DNA from: Inhella crocodyli
GTDB taxonomy: Bacteria; Pseudomonadota; Gammaproteobacteria; Burkholderiales; Burkholderiaceae_C
Length of the DNA: 64,000 nucleotides
Reading direction: 5' to 3'
Assembly (NCBI RefSeq): GCF_004004565.1
Contig: NZ_SACM01000006.1
Coordinates: 62,001 to 126,000 of the forward strand
Under the pieces are notes generated by a model. That model was not told the origin of the DNA, did no database searches, and saw nothing but the letters and a program-made list of their open reading frames with translations. Shown in pieces: positions 25,919-36,625 of the stretch (the stretch's first letter is position 1; each line of letters opens with the position of its first letter). The position numbers and the translations under genes are program-made.

Positions 25919-26118
25919 TGACCCTGCCCATGTTTTGTGGACACTCCAACCCTACTGCAGGAGTGTTCGATGGGAATGCCCGGTCTGGAGCTATCTCGAA
26001 AATCTGGTCCAGGTGGAAATAGAGAATTCCCAGCAACGGAGTCCCTACATGAAGAAGTCCCGATTCACCGACAGCCAGATCGTGGCCGTGCTCAAGGAGG
26101 TCGATCTTGGTGCCAAGG
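25919..26118 (+). mobile_element. IS3-family insertion sequence remnant
   Basis: The segment opens with TGACCCTGCCC and TTTTGTGGACACTCC, which resemble the left ends of IS3-family elements. At 26049 it encodes MKKSRFTDSQIVAVLKEVDL, the characteristic start of an IS3-type OrfA transposase. The match stops after about 23 codons (LGAK); the helix-turn-helix remainder, OrfB and the right end are absent. It is therefore a dead 5' fragment about 200 bases long. It lies inside the cassette island and breaks attC site 3. Confidence 0.7.
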
Positions 26119-26249
26119 GCGGCTCAGGCTACCTAGCGGTCATTTTTCAGCGACAGATTGAAGAAAATCGGCAACGAATCAAAGACGTCAAGGGATCGAA
26201 GCTTAGACCTCGGAATTTAGGCAAACCAGTGATTTCGGCTGCGTTGCTG
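26119..26249. other. Cassette-derived remnant without an intact gene
   Basis: This low-GC stretch lies between the IS fragment and a partial attC. One frame gives a charged peptide ending at TAG 26217-26219 (RSFFSDRLKKIG and onward), possibly the tail of a cassette gene whose start was lost. No start codon with a ribosome-binding site is visible. Confidence 0.35.
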
Positions 26250-26286
26250 CCCAACCACTTATTGCGACCGACCCAGGCCGGTTAAA
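26250..26286 (+). other. Partial attC site 4
   Basis: GCCCAAC (R''-type core) is followed by TATTGCGACCGACCC, very close to CATTGCAGCCGACCC at the same place in attC site 1. The loop and right arm are missing; GTTAAAT (26280-26286) fits GTTRRRY but is too near. It reads as the left half of an attC and marks the end of the island. Confidence 0.5.
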
Positions 26287-26298
26287 TAAAACGCTGGA

Positions 26299-26781
26299 AT
26301 GCCCAGTAAATCCGTTTCCGCCGGGCTCGAAGCGGCCGTCTTTGTCAGCATGGGCCTGGTATGCGCCTTTTACGTGCTGTGGCTTGCGGTGGACGTTTGG
26401 AAGGTGCGGCAGTCGCTCGATGGGACGAGGGTGGAGGGCCGGGTTGTCGCCGTTCAAGTGCGAGACGGTGGGCGCAAGGTGGGCCACTGCCTGGACCTTG
26501 CTTACACCTACGACTTCGAAGGCGGTCATTTCTCGGGCCGGAACCGCAGCTTTGGAACCGCGCCGTGCGGGCCACAGGCGCGGGTTGAGGAACTGGCCCG
26601 CGCTTACGTGCCGGGGGCGCCCATCGACGTCTACGTCAACCCGAAGGACATCTTCGAATCGGTGTTGCACCCCGGGGTGATGGAGGGCGGGACGTGGACG
26701 TCAATCGGCGTGTTTGGCCTGCTCGCCGTGGCTTGCGGGTGGCTCGCCGTGGTGACGTTGCGCGACGAACAGCGCGCCTGA
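26299..26781 (+). CDS. DUF3592-like membrane protein
   Basis: A 160-residue protein with helices near both ends (EAAVFVSMGLVCAFYVLWLA and SIGVFGLLAVACGWLAVVTL) and a beta-rich middle. YTYDFEGGHFSGRNRSF and PIDVYVNPKDIFESVL fit the DUF3592 pattern, in which a small extracytoplasmic domain is held by two helices. Function is unknown. It begins 13 bases after the broken attC 4, so it may be the last cassette gene, but its GC is high like the chromosome and no attC follows. The stop at 26781 is 58 bases from the convergent AraC gene. Confidence 0.6.
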   Translation: MPSKSVSAGLEAAVFVSMGLVCAFYVLWLAVDVWKVRQSLDGTRVEGRVVAVQVRDGGRKVGHCLDLAYTYDFEGGHFSGRNRSFGTAPCGPQARVEELARAYVPGAPIDVYVNPKDIFESVLHPGVMEGGTWTSIGVFGLLAVACGWLAVVTLRDEQRA

Positions 26782-26839
26782 GGGCCTTGGAGGCCGCGGC
26801 CGCCGGGAGGCGCGTGTCGCCGCGGCCCGGGTCAGCCGT

Positions 26840-27688
26840 TCAGCGCCCCTGCCGGTACGCGCGGGGCGTGGTGCCGGTGCGCCGCCGGAACTCGGCGTTG
26901 AAGTGCGACAGGGTGGCAAAGCCGCAGCGCTGGGCCACCTCGGCCACGGGGCGGTCGGACTGGCGCAGTTGCAAGCAGGCTTCGCCCACGCGCAGGTCGT
27001 TCACGTAGGCGCTGAAGGGCTTGCCCACCAGGCGCTGGAAGCTGCGCGCGAAGGCGCCGGGGGTGACGTGCAGGTGGGCCGCGGCCTCCTGCGCGCTCAA
27101 GGGCGCGCCGAGGTTGGCCTGCACCCAGGCCAGCAGGCCGTCCAGCCGGCGCTGCACGGTGGCCTTGGGGCGCGCCACGCGGGGGGCGCTGCGGTCGATG
27201 GGGGCCAGCGCGTCGTCCGGGGCATCGGCCAGCGTGCCCAGCAGCGCCAGCGCGCCGCCCAGCAAGGCCAGGCCTGGGGCGTGGGGCAGGGCGGCCAGCG
27301 CGGCGCTGGTGCGCGCGTGCAGGGCCCCGCGCACGCGCAGGCCCTGGCCGGCGCGCTGCAGCAGGGGCAGGGCCTGCTGGCGCCACTCGGGCAGCAGGGC
27401 GGCGGCGGCCGTCAGGTCCAGCTGCAGCACGGTGGCGCGCACGCCCTCGGGGGGCTCGCCGCGGGTGTGCCAGGTGTGCGGCAGGCCCGGGGCCAGCAGC
27501 ACCAGGTCGCCGTCGTCAAAGGGCGCCACGTCGCCGCCCACGAAGCGCAGGCCCGCGCCGCGTTCGATCCAGGTCAGCTCCAGCGCGTCGTGCGCGTGCA
27601 GCGGCGCGGCAAAGGCGGCGAGGTGCAGGCGCAGCAAGCGCACGCTGTGCTGCGGGCCGGCGACGGATGACTCCCAGCTGACCTTCAT
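26840..27688 (-). CDS. AraC-family regulator of the glycan cluster
   Basis: A 282-residue activator-type regulator. The N-terminal cupin-like sensor (APLHAHDALELTWIERGAGL ... LLAPGLPHTWHTRG) would bind a small ligand, probably a sugar. The C-terminal AraC domain has two helix-turn-helix units (SAQEAAAHLHVTPGAFARSF and VAEVAQRCGFATLSHFNAEF) followed by RTGTTPRAYR. It is transcribed away from the GH13 gene, with 95 bases between the two starts, the normal arrangement for local control. The inducer is inferred to be a mannose- or glucose-containing oligosaccharide. Confidence 0.92.
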   Translation of the reverse strand: MKVSWESSVAGPQHSVRLLRLHLAAFAAPLHAHDALELTWIERGAGLRFVGGDVAPFDDGDLVLLAPGLPHTWHTRGEPPEGVRATVLQLDLTAAAALLPEWRQQALPLLQRAGQGLRVRGALHARTSAALAALPHAPGLALLGGALALLGTLADAPDDALAPIDRSAPRVARPKATVQRRLDGLLAWVQANLGAPLSAQEAAAHLHVTPGAFARSFQRLVGKPFSAYVNDLRVGEACLQLRQSDRPVAEVAQRCGFATLSHFNAEFRRRTGTTPRAYRQGR

Positions 27689-27783
27689 GGCGGGCTTGAT
27701 CCGGCTTGAGTGTTGAATGAGTGTCAGTATCGGTGGCCTTGCAGGCAGTTGGCGCGGGGGCGTTTGCGCACACTGACGCCGCC

Positions 27784-29553
<1,770 letters not shown>

Positions 29554-29569
29554 GCTCCTCCACCCCACC

Positions 29570-30376
29570 ATGATCGACCTCGATACCCCCTACGCCCTGA
29601 GCGCCGCCCACATCGCGCAGTTCCGCCGCGACGGTTTCATCAAGCTCAAGGACGTGCTTTCGCCCGAGACCTTGGCGCACTACGGTGCCGAGATCACGCG
29701 CCTGACCATCGCGCTCAACACCGAGCAGCGTCCGCTCGAAGAACGCAGCACTTACGACAAAGCCTTCTTGCAGGTGATGAACCTGTGGGAGCAAAGCCCG
29801 CTGGTGGGCCGCTTCGTGATGGGCCAACGCCTGGGGCGCATCGCCGCCGAGCTGCTGCAGGTGGGCGGCGTGCGCCTGTACCACGACCAGTCGCTCTACA
29901 AAGAGCCGGGCGGTGGCATCACCCCCGCGCACGCCGACCAGTACTACTGGCCCTTGGCCAGCGACCGCACCGTCACCGCCTGGATCCCGCTGCAGGCGGT
30001 GCCCGAGGCCATGGGGCCGCTGGGGTTTTACGCGCGCAGCCAGTCGGTCGAGTTTGGGCGCGACCTTGGCATCAGCGACGAAAGCGAGGACAAGATCAGC
30101 GCCAACATGGCCCGCCACGGCTTCGAGTTCGTCAGCGGCGCCTTCGAGCTCGGCGAGGTCAGCTTCCACCTGGGCTGGACTTTCCACAAGGCCGGCGCCA
30201 ACGTCAGCGATCGCCCTCGCTCGGTCATGACGGTCATCTACATGGACGCCGCGATGCGCCTGGTGCCGGCGCTCAACCCCGTGCAGGCCAACGACCGCGA
30301 CCAGTGGTGCCCCGGGGCGCGCGAGGGCGAAGTCATCGCCACGCGCAAGAACCCCGTGGTGTGGCAACGGGCTTGA
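29570..30376 (+). CDS. Phytanoyl-CoA dioxygenase family protein
   Basis: A 268-residue Fe(II)/2-oxoglutarate-dependent oxygenase-like protein. The facial triad is visible: HADQYYW (His-X-Asp) and a distal His in SFHLGWTFHKAGAN; Arg in DRPRSVMT likely holds 2-oxoglutarate. The PhyH family hydroxylates lipids, small metabolites and sugar-linked compounds. An in-frame ATG at 29546 would overlap the GH13 gene by eight bases; I prefer 29570 (MIDLDTPYALS). It sits between glycosidase and sugar-isomerase-like genes, so it may oxidise a sugar or glycoconjugate. That substrate is inference. Confidence 0.85.
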   Translation: MIDLDTPYALSAAHIAQFRRDGFIKLKDVLSPETLAHYGAEITRLTIALNTEQRPLEERSTYDKAFLQVMNLWEQSPLVGRFVMGQRLGRIAAELLQVGGVRLYHDQSLYKEPGGGITPAHADQYYWPLASDRTVTAWIPLQAVPEAMGPLGFYARSQSVEFGRDLGISDESEDKISANMARHGFEFVSGAFELGEVSFHLGWTFHKAGANVSDRPRSVMTVIYMDAAMRLVPALNPVQANDRDQWCPGAREGEVIATRKNPVVWQRA

Positions 30377-30383
30377 GGCCGCC

Positions 30384-31271
30384 ATGCGCCTGCGCAAAGA
30401 CATCCACCTGGGCACCCTGCTGGCGCTGCCGCCGGCCTCGCGCGGTTGGCGCGCCAGCCTGGACGAGCAGCTGCAGTTGCTGAAGGCCGAGGGCTACGAA
30501 GGCGCCCAGGCTTGGGATGGGTGGGGTGCCATCCAGCGCGCTGGCCTGGACGCCAGCGGCATCGCCCGCGTGACCCGGCCCGAGCAGCTCGACCCCCTGG
30601 CCCGCCAGCACCGCGCCGAGGGCCTGCTCTACACGAACCTGCACCTGGGCACGGGCTTCGACAGCGACGCCGAGATGGACGCACTGGCCGCCGCGCTGCT
30701 GGAAGCGCAGGCCCGCCACGGGCACCGGTTGCTCGTGGAGACGCACCGCGCCACGGCCACGCAAGACATCTGGCGCACGCTGCGCTGGGTGGAGCGCTTC
30801 CCCGACCTGCGCTTCACCGCCGACCTGAGCCACTGGTACACCGGCCAAGAGCTGACCTACGGCGGCGAGTTCGCCGAGCGCATGGCCCGCCTGCAGCCGG
30901 TGTTCGAGCGGGTGCGCGCCTTTCACGGCCGCATTGGCAACAGCGGCTGCCTGCAAACGCCGCTGGACCGCCCGGGCCTGTACCTGGACCACTACCGCGC
31001 GATGTGGACGGCCTGCTGCGCCGGTTTCTTGCGCCACGCCGAGCCCGGCAGCGCCTTGAGCTTCAACGCCGAGCTGCTGCCCATGGCGGTGGGCGAAGGC
31101 GCCCACGCGATGTGGCTGCACTACCAACAGGCCACCCAGGCCGCGCCCACCGACCCCTGGCAGGGCGAGCCCTGCGACCGATTCGCCGACGCCGAAGCCC
31201 TGTGGGCCATCATCTGCGCCTGCTTCCACCAGGCCTGCCACGACACCGCCACGGAGACCCCCACCCCATGA
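30384..31271 (+). CDS. TIM-barrel sugar phosphate isomerase/epimerase-like protein
   Basis: A 295-residue protein with the xylose-isomerase-like TIM-barrel (AP endonuclease 2) pattern. Candidate metal ligands: Glu in LLVETHRATA, Asp in FTADLSHWYTG, His in AFHGRIGNSG and Glu in FNAELLP. Such proteins isomerise or epimerise keto-sugars or act as dehydratases; the reaction here cannot be set. It starts seven bases after the PhyH stop and overlaps the next gene by four, so it belongs to the same operon. Confidence 0.8.
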   Translation: MRLRKDIHLGTLLALPPASRGWRASLDEQLQLLKAEGYEGAQAWDGWGAIQRAGLDASGIARVTRPEQLDPLARQHRAEGLLYTNLHLGTGFDSDAEMDALAAALLEAQARHGHRLLVETHRATATQDIWRTLRWVERFPDLRFTADLSHWYTGQELTYGGEFAERMARLQPVFERVRAFHGRIGNSGCLQTPLDRPGLYLDHYRAMWTACCAGFLRHAEPGSALSFNAELLPMAVGEGAHAMWLHYQQATQAAPTDPWQGEPCDRFADAEALWAIICACFHQACHDTATETPTP

Positions 31272-32194
31272 CCCGACGCACCTTTTTGGCCATGGCGCCC
31301 GCGCTGATCGCCGCCCCGCTGTGGACGCCCACCGCCGCCCCGGCCCAGGCCTTGCAAACCCCCCGCGCGGGGCGCGTCGAGCGCCTGGCGAACTTCCCGT
31401 CGAAGTTCGTCGACCCCCGCCACGTCGAGGTTTGGCTCCCGCCGGGCTACGACCCGCAGGCCAAGCGCTACGCCGTGCTTTACATGCACGACGGCCAAAT
31501 GCTGTTCGACCCCAGCACCACCTGGAACCGAAAGGCCTGGCACGTGGACGAGGCGGCCGCGCGCCTGATGGCCGCGGGCCAGGTGCAGGACTTCATCGTG
31601 GTCGGCCCCTGGAACAACGGCAAGTTCCGCCACGCCGAGTACTTCCCCGCCAAGTTCTTGCCGCACCTGCCCGAGCCGCTGCGCCAGGGGCTTGTCAATC
31701 AGGGCCTGCAAGGCCGCTCGCAAAGCGACGCCTACCTGCGGTTTCTGGTGGAAGAGCTCAAGCCCGCGATCGACACCAGGTACGCCACCCGGCCCGAGCG
31801 CGAGGCCACGTTCTTGATGGGCTCCAGCATGGGCGGGCTGATCAGCGCCTACGCGCTGTGCGAGCACCCCAAGGTGTTCGGCGGCGCGGCCTGCCTGAGC
31901 ACGCACTGGATCGGCACCTTCCAGCGCAACGACGAGGTGCCCAGCGCCGCCATCGCCTACCTGCGCGGCGCGCTGCCCGACCCGGCGTCCGTCAAGTGGT
32001 GGATGGACCGCGGCACCACCGAGCTGGACGCCCAGTACGACCAGGCGCAGCCGCGCATCGACGCGCTGATGGCCGAGAAAGGCTTCGTGCCCGGCGCGCG
32101 CTACCAAACCCGGGTGTACGAGGGCACCGGCCACAACGAGGTCGACTGGGCCCGCCGCCTGCACGAGCCCTTGACCTTCTTGCTGGGTCGCTGA
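31268..32194 (+). CDS. Exported esterase D-like alpha/beta hydrolase
   Basis: A 308-residue hydrolase with an N-terminal export signal (MTRRTFLAMAPALIAAPLWT, twin-arginine-like) and the putative-esterase (esterase D/enterochelin esterase-like) fold. YAVLYMHDGQMLFDP gives the oxyanion region, FLMGSSMGGLISAYAL the GxSxG nucleophile elbow, and GTGHNEVDWARR the catalytic His. In glycan clusters such proteins often remove acetyl or feruloyl groups; the substrate here is unknown. It overlaps the neighbouring genes by four bases and one base. Confidence 0.85.
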   Translation: MTRRTFLAMAPALIAAPLWTPTAAPAQALQTPRAGRVERLANFPSKFVDPRHVEVWLPPGYDPQAKRYAVLYMHDGQMLFDPSTTWNRKAWHVDEAAARLMAAGQVQDFIVVGPWNNGKFRHAEYFPAKFLPHLPEPLRQGLVNQGLQGRSQSDAYLRFLVEELKPAIDTRYATRPEREATFLMGSSMGGLISAYALCEHPKVFGGAACLSTHWIGTFQRNDEVPSAAIAYLRGALPDPASVKWWMDRGTTELDAQYDQAQPRIDALMAEKGFVPGARYQTRVYEGTGHNEVDWARRLHEPLTFLLGR

Positions 32195-34341
32195 TGCGCA
32201 CAACCCTGGCCGCCCTGCTGCTGGCCGCCCTGGGAGGGGCGCACGCGCAAGGCCTCACCCGCCACGTCGACCCCTTCATCGGCACCGACGGCACGGGGCA
32301 CGTGACGCCCGGCGCCACGGTGCCCTTCGGCATGGTCTTCCCCAGCCCCGACAACGCCGACCGGGGCTGGAGCTTCAGCGGCGGCTACCAGTACCGCGCG
32401 CCGCGCATCCTGGGCTTTTCCAACACGCACATGAGCGGCGTGGGCATCGGCGACCTGGGCGACGTGCTGCTGCAGCCGGCGCAAGGCCAGCGCTGGACGG
32501 CCCAAACCACCGACTTCAGCAGCGCCTACGACAAGGCGAGCGAGCGCGCCCGCCCGGGCCATTACGCCGTCACGCTCAAAGACCTGGGCGTGCGCGTGGA
32601 CCTCACCGCCACCGAGCGCGTGGCCTTCCAGCGCTACACCTTTGCCCGGCCCGGCCGCGTGCAGGTGCTGGTGGACATGCAGCACGGCCTGCTGTTCGGC
32701 GACGGCCCGCGCGTCACCCACAGCCAGCACGCGGTGGACGCCGCGCGCGGCGAGGTCACGGGCACGGTGCACGCCAAGAACTGGGTCGAGCGGCAGACCA
32801 GCTTCATCGTGCGCTTCAACCGGCCCATCGCCGCGCAGGCCGTGGTGGCGCCGCGCGAGGGCGACAAGGCGCCGCGTTTGCTGCTGGCGTTCGATCTCGG
32901 CCAGGCCCAACAGCTGGAAGCCCGCGTGGCCGTGTCCACCGTGGACGAGGCCGGCGCGCGCGCCAATCTCGACGCCATCGGCCCGCTGGGCTTCGACATC
33001 GCCCGCCAGCAGGCCGACGCCACCTGGAACCGCCTGCTGTCGCGCATCCAGATCGATGCCGACGCCGGCACGAAGCGGCTCTTCTACTCGGCGCTCTACC
33101 GCACCCTGCTGCACCCCAGCAACGTCGCCGACGTGGACGGCCGCGTGCGTGGCCCCCAGGGCGGGGTGATCCAGGCCCCCGGTGGCGTGTACTACTCGAC
33201 GCTGAGCCTGTGGGACACCTTCCGCGCCAGCCATCCGCTGTACACGCTGATCGTGCCCGAGCGCGTGCCCGGCTTCGTCAGCACCCTCGTCGCCCACCAG
33301 CAGCAAATGGGCTACCTGCCGCTGTGGACCGTGATGGGCCGCGAGACGCACACCATGATCGGCAACCCCGCCCTGCCCGTCATCGCCGACGCCATCGCCA
33401 AGGGTTTTGCGGTGGACCGCGAGGCCGCGCTGCAGGCCATGCTGGCCACCAGCACGCAGGACCGCCCCGGCGCACCCGCCTGGGCGCAACGCAGCTGGCA
33501 GTGGCTGGACCAGTACGGCTACCTGCCGTTTGACAAAGCGCCGGGCGAGGCGGTCAGCAAGACGGCCGAGTACGGCTACGGCGACGCCGCGCTGGCCCAG
33601 GTGGCGCGCCTGATGGGTCGCAGCGAACTGGCCGAGCGCTTCGCGCGGCGCGCCGGCAGCTGGCGCAACCTGTTTGACGAAGGCACCCAAACCCTGCGCG
33701 GCAAAGACAGCCAAGGCCGCTGGCGCGAGCCCTTCGACCCCGTGGTGGCCACCAGCCCGATGAACAACCCGGGCGACTACACCGAGGCCAACGCCTACCA
33801 GTACACCGCCACCCCGGCCCTGCACGACCCCGAGGGCTTTCGCGAGCGCCTGGGCGGACCCGAGGGCCTGGGCCGTTGGCTGGACCGCTTCTTCACCTTG
33901 CCCGTGCCCAACCCCGACAAGCACCTGGGCCAGGAGGCGCTGATCGGCCAGTACGCGCACGGCAACGAGCCCAGCCACCACATCGCCTGGCTCTACGCCT
34001 TCAGCGACCGCCCCGAGCAAGGCCACGCCCGCGTGGCCGAGGTGGTACGCCGCTTCTACAGCACGCGCCCTGACGGCATCGTCGGCAACGACGACGCGGG
34101 GCAGATGAGCGCCTGGCTGGTCTTCGCGATGCTGGGCTTCTACCCCGCGCAGCCGGCCTCGGGTCACTACGTGCTGGGCCAGCCCCTGGTGCGCGGCGCC
34201 ACCCTGCAACTGGCCGACGGGCGGCAACTGCGCCTGAGTGGCCGCGGCCCGGTGGTGCGTCTCAACGGCCAGGCCGTGGCGCCCACCGCGCTGTCACACG
34301 CGGCGCTCAGCCACGGTGGCAAGTTGGTGTGGGGCCACTGA
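32194..34341 (+). CDS. GH92 family alpha-mannosidase, exported
   Basis: A 715-residue glycoside hydrolase with a Sec signal (MRTTLAALLLAALGGAHAQ). The family start VDPFIGTDGTGHVTPGATVP and GMVFPSPDNADRGW is clear, followed by the (alpha/alpha)6 domain: YYSTLSLWDTFRASHPLY, TVMGRETHTMIGN, GNEPSHHIAWLYAF and GNDDAGQMSAWLVF. GH92 enzymes are Ca-dependent alpha-mannosidases that act by inversion; the Glu/Asp-rich motifs above hold the acid/base and calcium. It is the last gene of the operon and indicates that the target glycan contains mannose. The next gene is convergent, 29 bases on. Confidence 0.93.
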   Translation: MRTTLAALLLAALGGAHAQGLTRHVDPFIGTDGTGHVTPGATVPFGMVFPSPDNADRGWSFSGGYQYRAPRILGFSNTHMSGVGIGDLGDVLLQPAQGQRWTAQTTDFSSAYDKASERARPGHYAVTLKDLGVRVDLTATERVAFQRYTFARPGRVQVLVDMQHGLLFGDGPRVTHSQHAVDAARGEVTGTVHAKNWVERQTSFIVRFNRPIAAQAVVAPREGDKAPRLLLAFDLGQAQQLEARVAVSTVDEAGARANLDAIGPLGFDIARQQADATWNRLLSRIQIDADAGTKRLFYSALYRTLLHPSNVADVDGRVRGPQGGVIQAPGGVYYSTLSLWDTFRASHPLYTLIVPERVPGFVSTLVAHQQQMGYLPLWTVMGRETHTMIGNPALPVIADAIAKGFAVDREAALQAMLATSTQDRPGAPAWAQRSWQWLDQYGYLPFDKAPGEAVSKTAEYGYGDAALAQVARLMGRSELAERFARRAGSWRNLFDEGTQTLRGKDSQGRWREPFDPVVATSPMNNPGDYTEANAYQYTATPALHDPEGFRERLGGPEGLGRWLDRFFTLPVPNPDKHLGQEALIGQYAHGNEPSHHIAWLYAFSDRPEQGHARVAEVVRRFYSTRPDGIVGNDDAGQMSAWLVFAMLGFYPAQPASGHYVLGQPLVRGATLQLADGRQLRLSGRGPVVRLNGQAVAPTALSHAALSHGGKLVWGH

Positions 34342-34370
34342 CGAAGGGCGCTGCGTCGGCTCGAGATCCC

Positions 34371-36572
34371 TCAAGGGAAGCTGACTTGGCTGAACACCAG
34401 TTGGCCTTGGACCCAACTCATCAGCCACAGACTGTCACCCACACGCGCCAGCGCCTGCGGCTGGCCGTTGCACGACTGCTGTGCGCTGAGGGCCAGGCTG
34501 CTGTTGTGCCGGGTCAGGCGACAGCCACCCTCAGTACCAACCGACACCAAGGACTCATCACTCAGCCATTGCAGGTCGGTCAGGGGGCCGCCCAACTGGG
34601 CCACCACCCGCAGGTCCACGGTGCTGTACACGTCCCCGGTGCCCAAGGCGATGCGGGCGCCCCCCTGTGAGACACGGATGGGGCCCGTGAACCAGACCTC
34701 GCCGTGGTAGGGCGTTTCGCCGCTTTCGACGATCTTGCCTGCGGCGCTGATCCGCTCGTAATGCAAGTCGTTGGGCGACGTGCCGTCGCGGAAGAAGTAC
34801 ACGCGAGATTGCGTCGGGGCCCACTCGAAGTGCTCCGACACGTAGTTCCATTCCTTGCTATCCGTCAGCTTGCCCGAGGCGTCGAACACGTAGTGCGTGG
34901 CCCAGGCCCCGCTGGCGTCCACTGCCATCACGTGCTCGCCCACGGCTGCCACCCCCAAGACCGGCAGGGCCACCTGCGCCCACGCGCGCTCGGTGGCTCC
35001 ATCCACGGTGTCCATCGCCGTGATCTGGCCGTTCTCATAGCCCAGGTAGATGCGGCGGTGCGTGCTCGAGTAGGCCGCCTTCTTGGGCAGCAGGCGACGA
35101 CCTGCGCCGTCGACCTGGCCGACCGCCAGGGGCGACAACCAGGTGCGGGTCTGGGGCGACCAGCGGTACAGCCGGTCGCGGTCGGCTGCGAACAGCAGCA
35201 CCTGACCCTGCGCGTCGGTCATCGCCTGCAGCGCACCGGGCGCGGGGGCGTACAGCAGGGGGTTGCACTTGCGCCCATCGCCTTGCTCCAAGGCGTAGCA
35301 GGCAGCGTCTTGCGGGTAGTGGTCGAGTTTCAGTCCCGTGGGGCTGTCGGCCTGGGTGAACCCCGGCAGGAAGGCGTCGGGGTAGCCGTCGTTGTCGGTG
35401 TCCACGGCGGCCGTGCGGTCCAGCGGGAACTTGTCGATGGCGTTGGCGTAGCCATCCTTGTCGCTGTCGTCCGATGGTTCGTAGTCCACGAAGTCCAAGC
35501 GATCGCTGCGCTTGACGACGAGCACGGTCTTGCCGCTGTCCTTGACCATCGCCAGCAGTTGGCCGTTGCCCAGGGTCAGTTCCTCGACCTTGGTGCGACG
35601 GACGTCGTACCGGGTCAGCCGGTCGTTGGCGACGACGGCCAACTCGCCGTTCGACAGCCAGTCCGCGTCTTGGAATTCAACCGGCACGCGGCCGGACCAA
35701 GTCAGGGCCGGGGCGGCGTACACGTCGCCGCTGCCCAAAAGCACTTTGCTGCCATCGCTGCTGACGCGGATCGGGCCCTGGATGTTGTAGCTGCCGTGGT
35801 AGGGCGATTCGCCCCGCTCGACGATCCGACCGGTGGTCGGATCGATGCGCTCGTACATGAGGTCGTTGGGGCTCATGCCGTCGCGGAAGTAGTACAGCCG
35901 GTTGCTGTTGGCGTCCCAGGCCCATTGGGTGAGCGGGTGGTTCCATTCCTCGCTCATGACCCGTTTGCCCGTGCCATCAAAAACGTGGTGGCTGGCCCAT
36001 GCACCGCTGTCGTCCTGGGCCACCAGGTAGGTGCCCGCGGCAGCCAAGCCACGCACCGCCATCGGGGTCGTGGCAAAGGTGCCAGCCACCGGGCGCAAGT
36101 CGGGGCCATAGGCGCGGATTTGCCCTTGACCATCGCCGACGAACACCCGCGTCAGGCCGGGCGCGTACACCATGGCCGTGGGGGTGGTGCCTTGGATCGT
36201 GCCTTCGCCGATGAAATGGCGCGTCTTCAGGTCGTAGCCGTAGAGCTTGAGCGCGTCGCCCTCGCCGTAGAAGTAGACCTTGCCGTCGCCATGTCCGATG
36301 ACGCGCAAACGCATCCCCGCGAGCACCCTTCGCAGGCACTGACCATTGGACGTGTCGCTGGCGGCCGCGCACAAGGCATCTTGGGGTGCTGCATCGCTGG
36401 CGTCTGGCGTGCCGTCGCCGTCGGCGTCGGGCGGGGGTGGGGCAGGGGCCGGTGCGGGCGCAGGGGCGGGCGCCGGCGACGGGCTTGGACTGTCGCCGCC
36501 CCCACCACCACAAGCCACCAACAGCGCACAAACGCCCAGCGTCAGCCAAGGCTTCCCCATCGATGCAAGCAT
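34371..36572 (-). CDS. Two-lobed lipoprotein with calcium-binding repeats
   Basis: A 733-residue exported protein. The lipobox is LLVAC (Cys21), followed by a poly-Gly stretch and a Pro/Ala linker. Acidic thrombospondin type-3-like repeats (DADGDGTPDASD near 49; DSDKDGYANAIDKFPLDRT and DTDNDGYPDAF near 369-401) would bind calcium. The two large lobes (about 64-365 and 420-733) are copies of one another: for example RLYYFRDGMSPNDLMYERI and RVYFFRDGTSPNDLHYERI, each followed by PYHG and GPIRVS. The repeated short beta-motifs suggest two beta-propellers. GGGAGGA six bases before ATG 36572 supports this start. The ligand is unknown. Confidence 0.75.
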   Translation of the reverse strand: MLASMGKPWLTLGVCALLVACGGGGGDSPSPSPAPAPAPAPAPAPPPPDADGDGTPDASDAAPQDALCAAASDTSNGQCLRRVLAGMRLRVIGHGDGKVYFYGEGDALKLYGYDLKTRHFIGEGTIQGTTPTAMVYAPGLTRVFVGDGQGQIRAYGPDLRPVAGTFATTPMAVRGLAAAGTYLVAQDDSGAWASHHVFDGTGKRVMSEEWNHPLTQWAWDANSNRLYYFRDGMSPNDLMYERIDPTTGRIVERGESPYHGSYNIQGPIRVSSDGSKVLLGSGDVYAAPALTWSGRVPVEFQDADWLSNGELAVVANDRLTRYDVRRTKVEELTLGNGQLLAMVKDSGKTVLVVKRSDRLDFVDYEPSDDSDKDGYANAIDKFPLDRTAAVDTDNDGYPDAFLPGFTQADSPTGLKLDHYPQDAACYALEQGDGRKCNPLLYAPAPGALQAMTDAQGQVLLFAADRDRLYRWSPQTRTWLSPLAVGQVDGAGRRLLPKKAAYSSTHRRIYLGYENGQITAMDTVDGATERAWAQVALPVLGVAAVGEHVMAVDASGAWATHYVFDASGKLTDSKEWNYVSEHFEWAPTQSRVYFFRDGTSPNDLHYERISAAGKIVESGETPYHGEVWFTGPIRVSQGGARIALGTGDVYSTVDLRVVAQLGGPLTDLQWLSDESLVSVGTEGGCRLTRHNSSLALSAQQSCNGQPQALARVGDSLWLMSWVQGQLVFSQVSFP

Positions 36573-36625
36573 CGTTCCTCCCTAGGATCTTGTTTTGGAT
36601 GCCACCGAAGGGTGGCCAACCGGCG

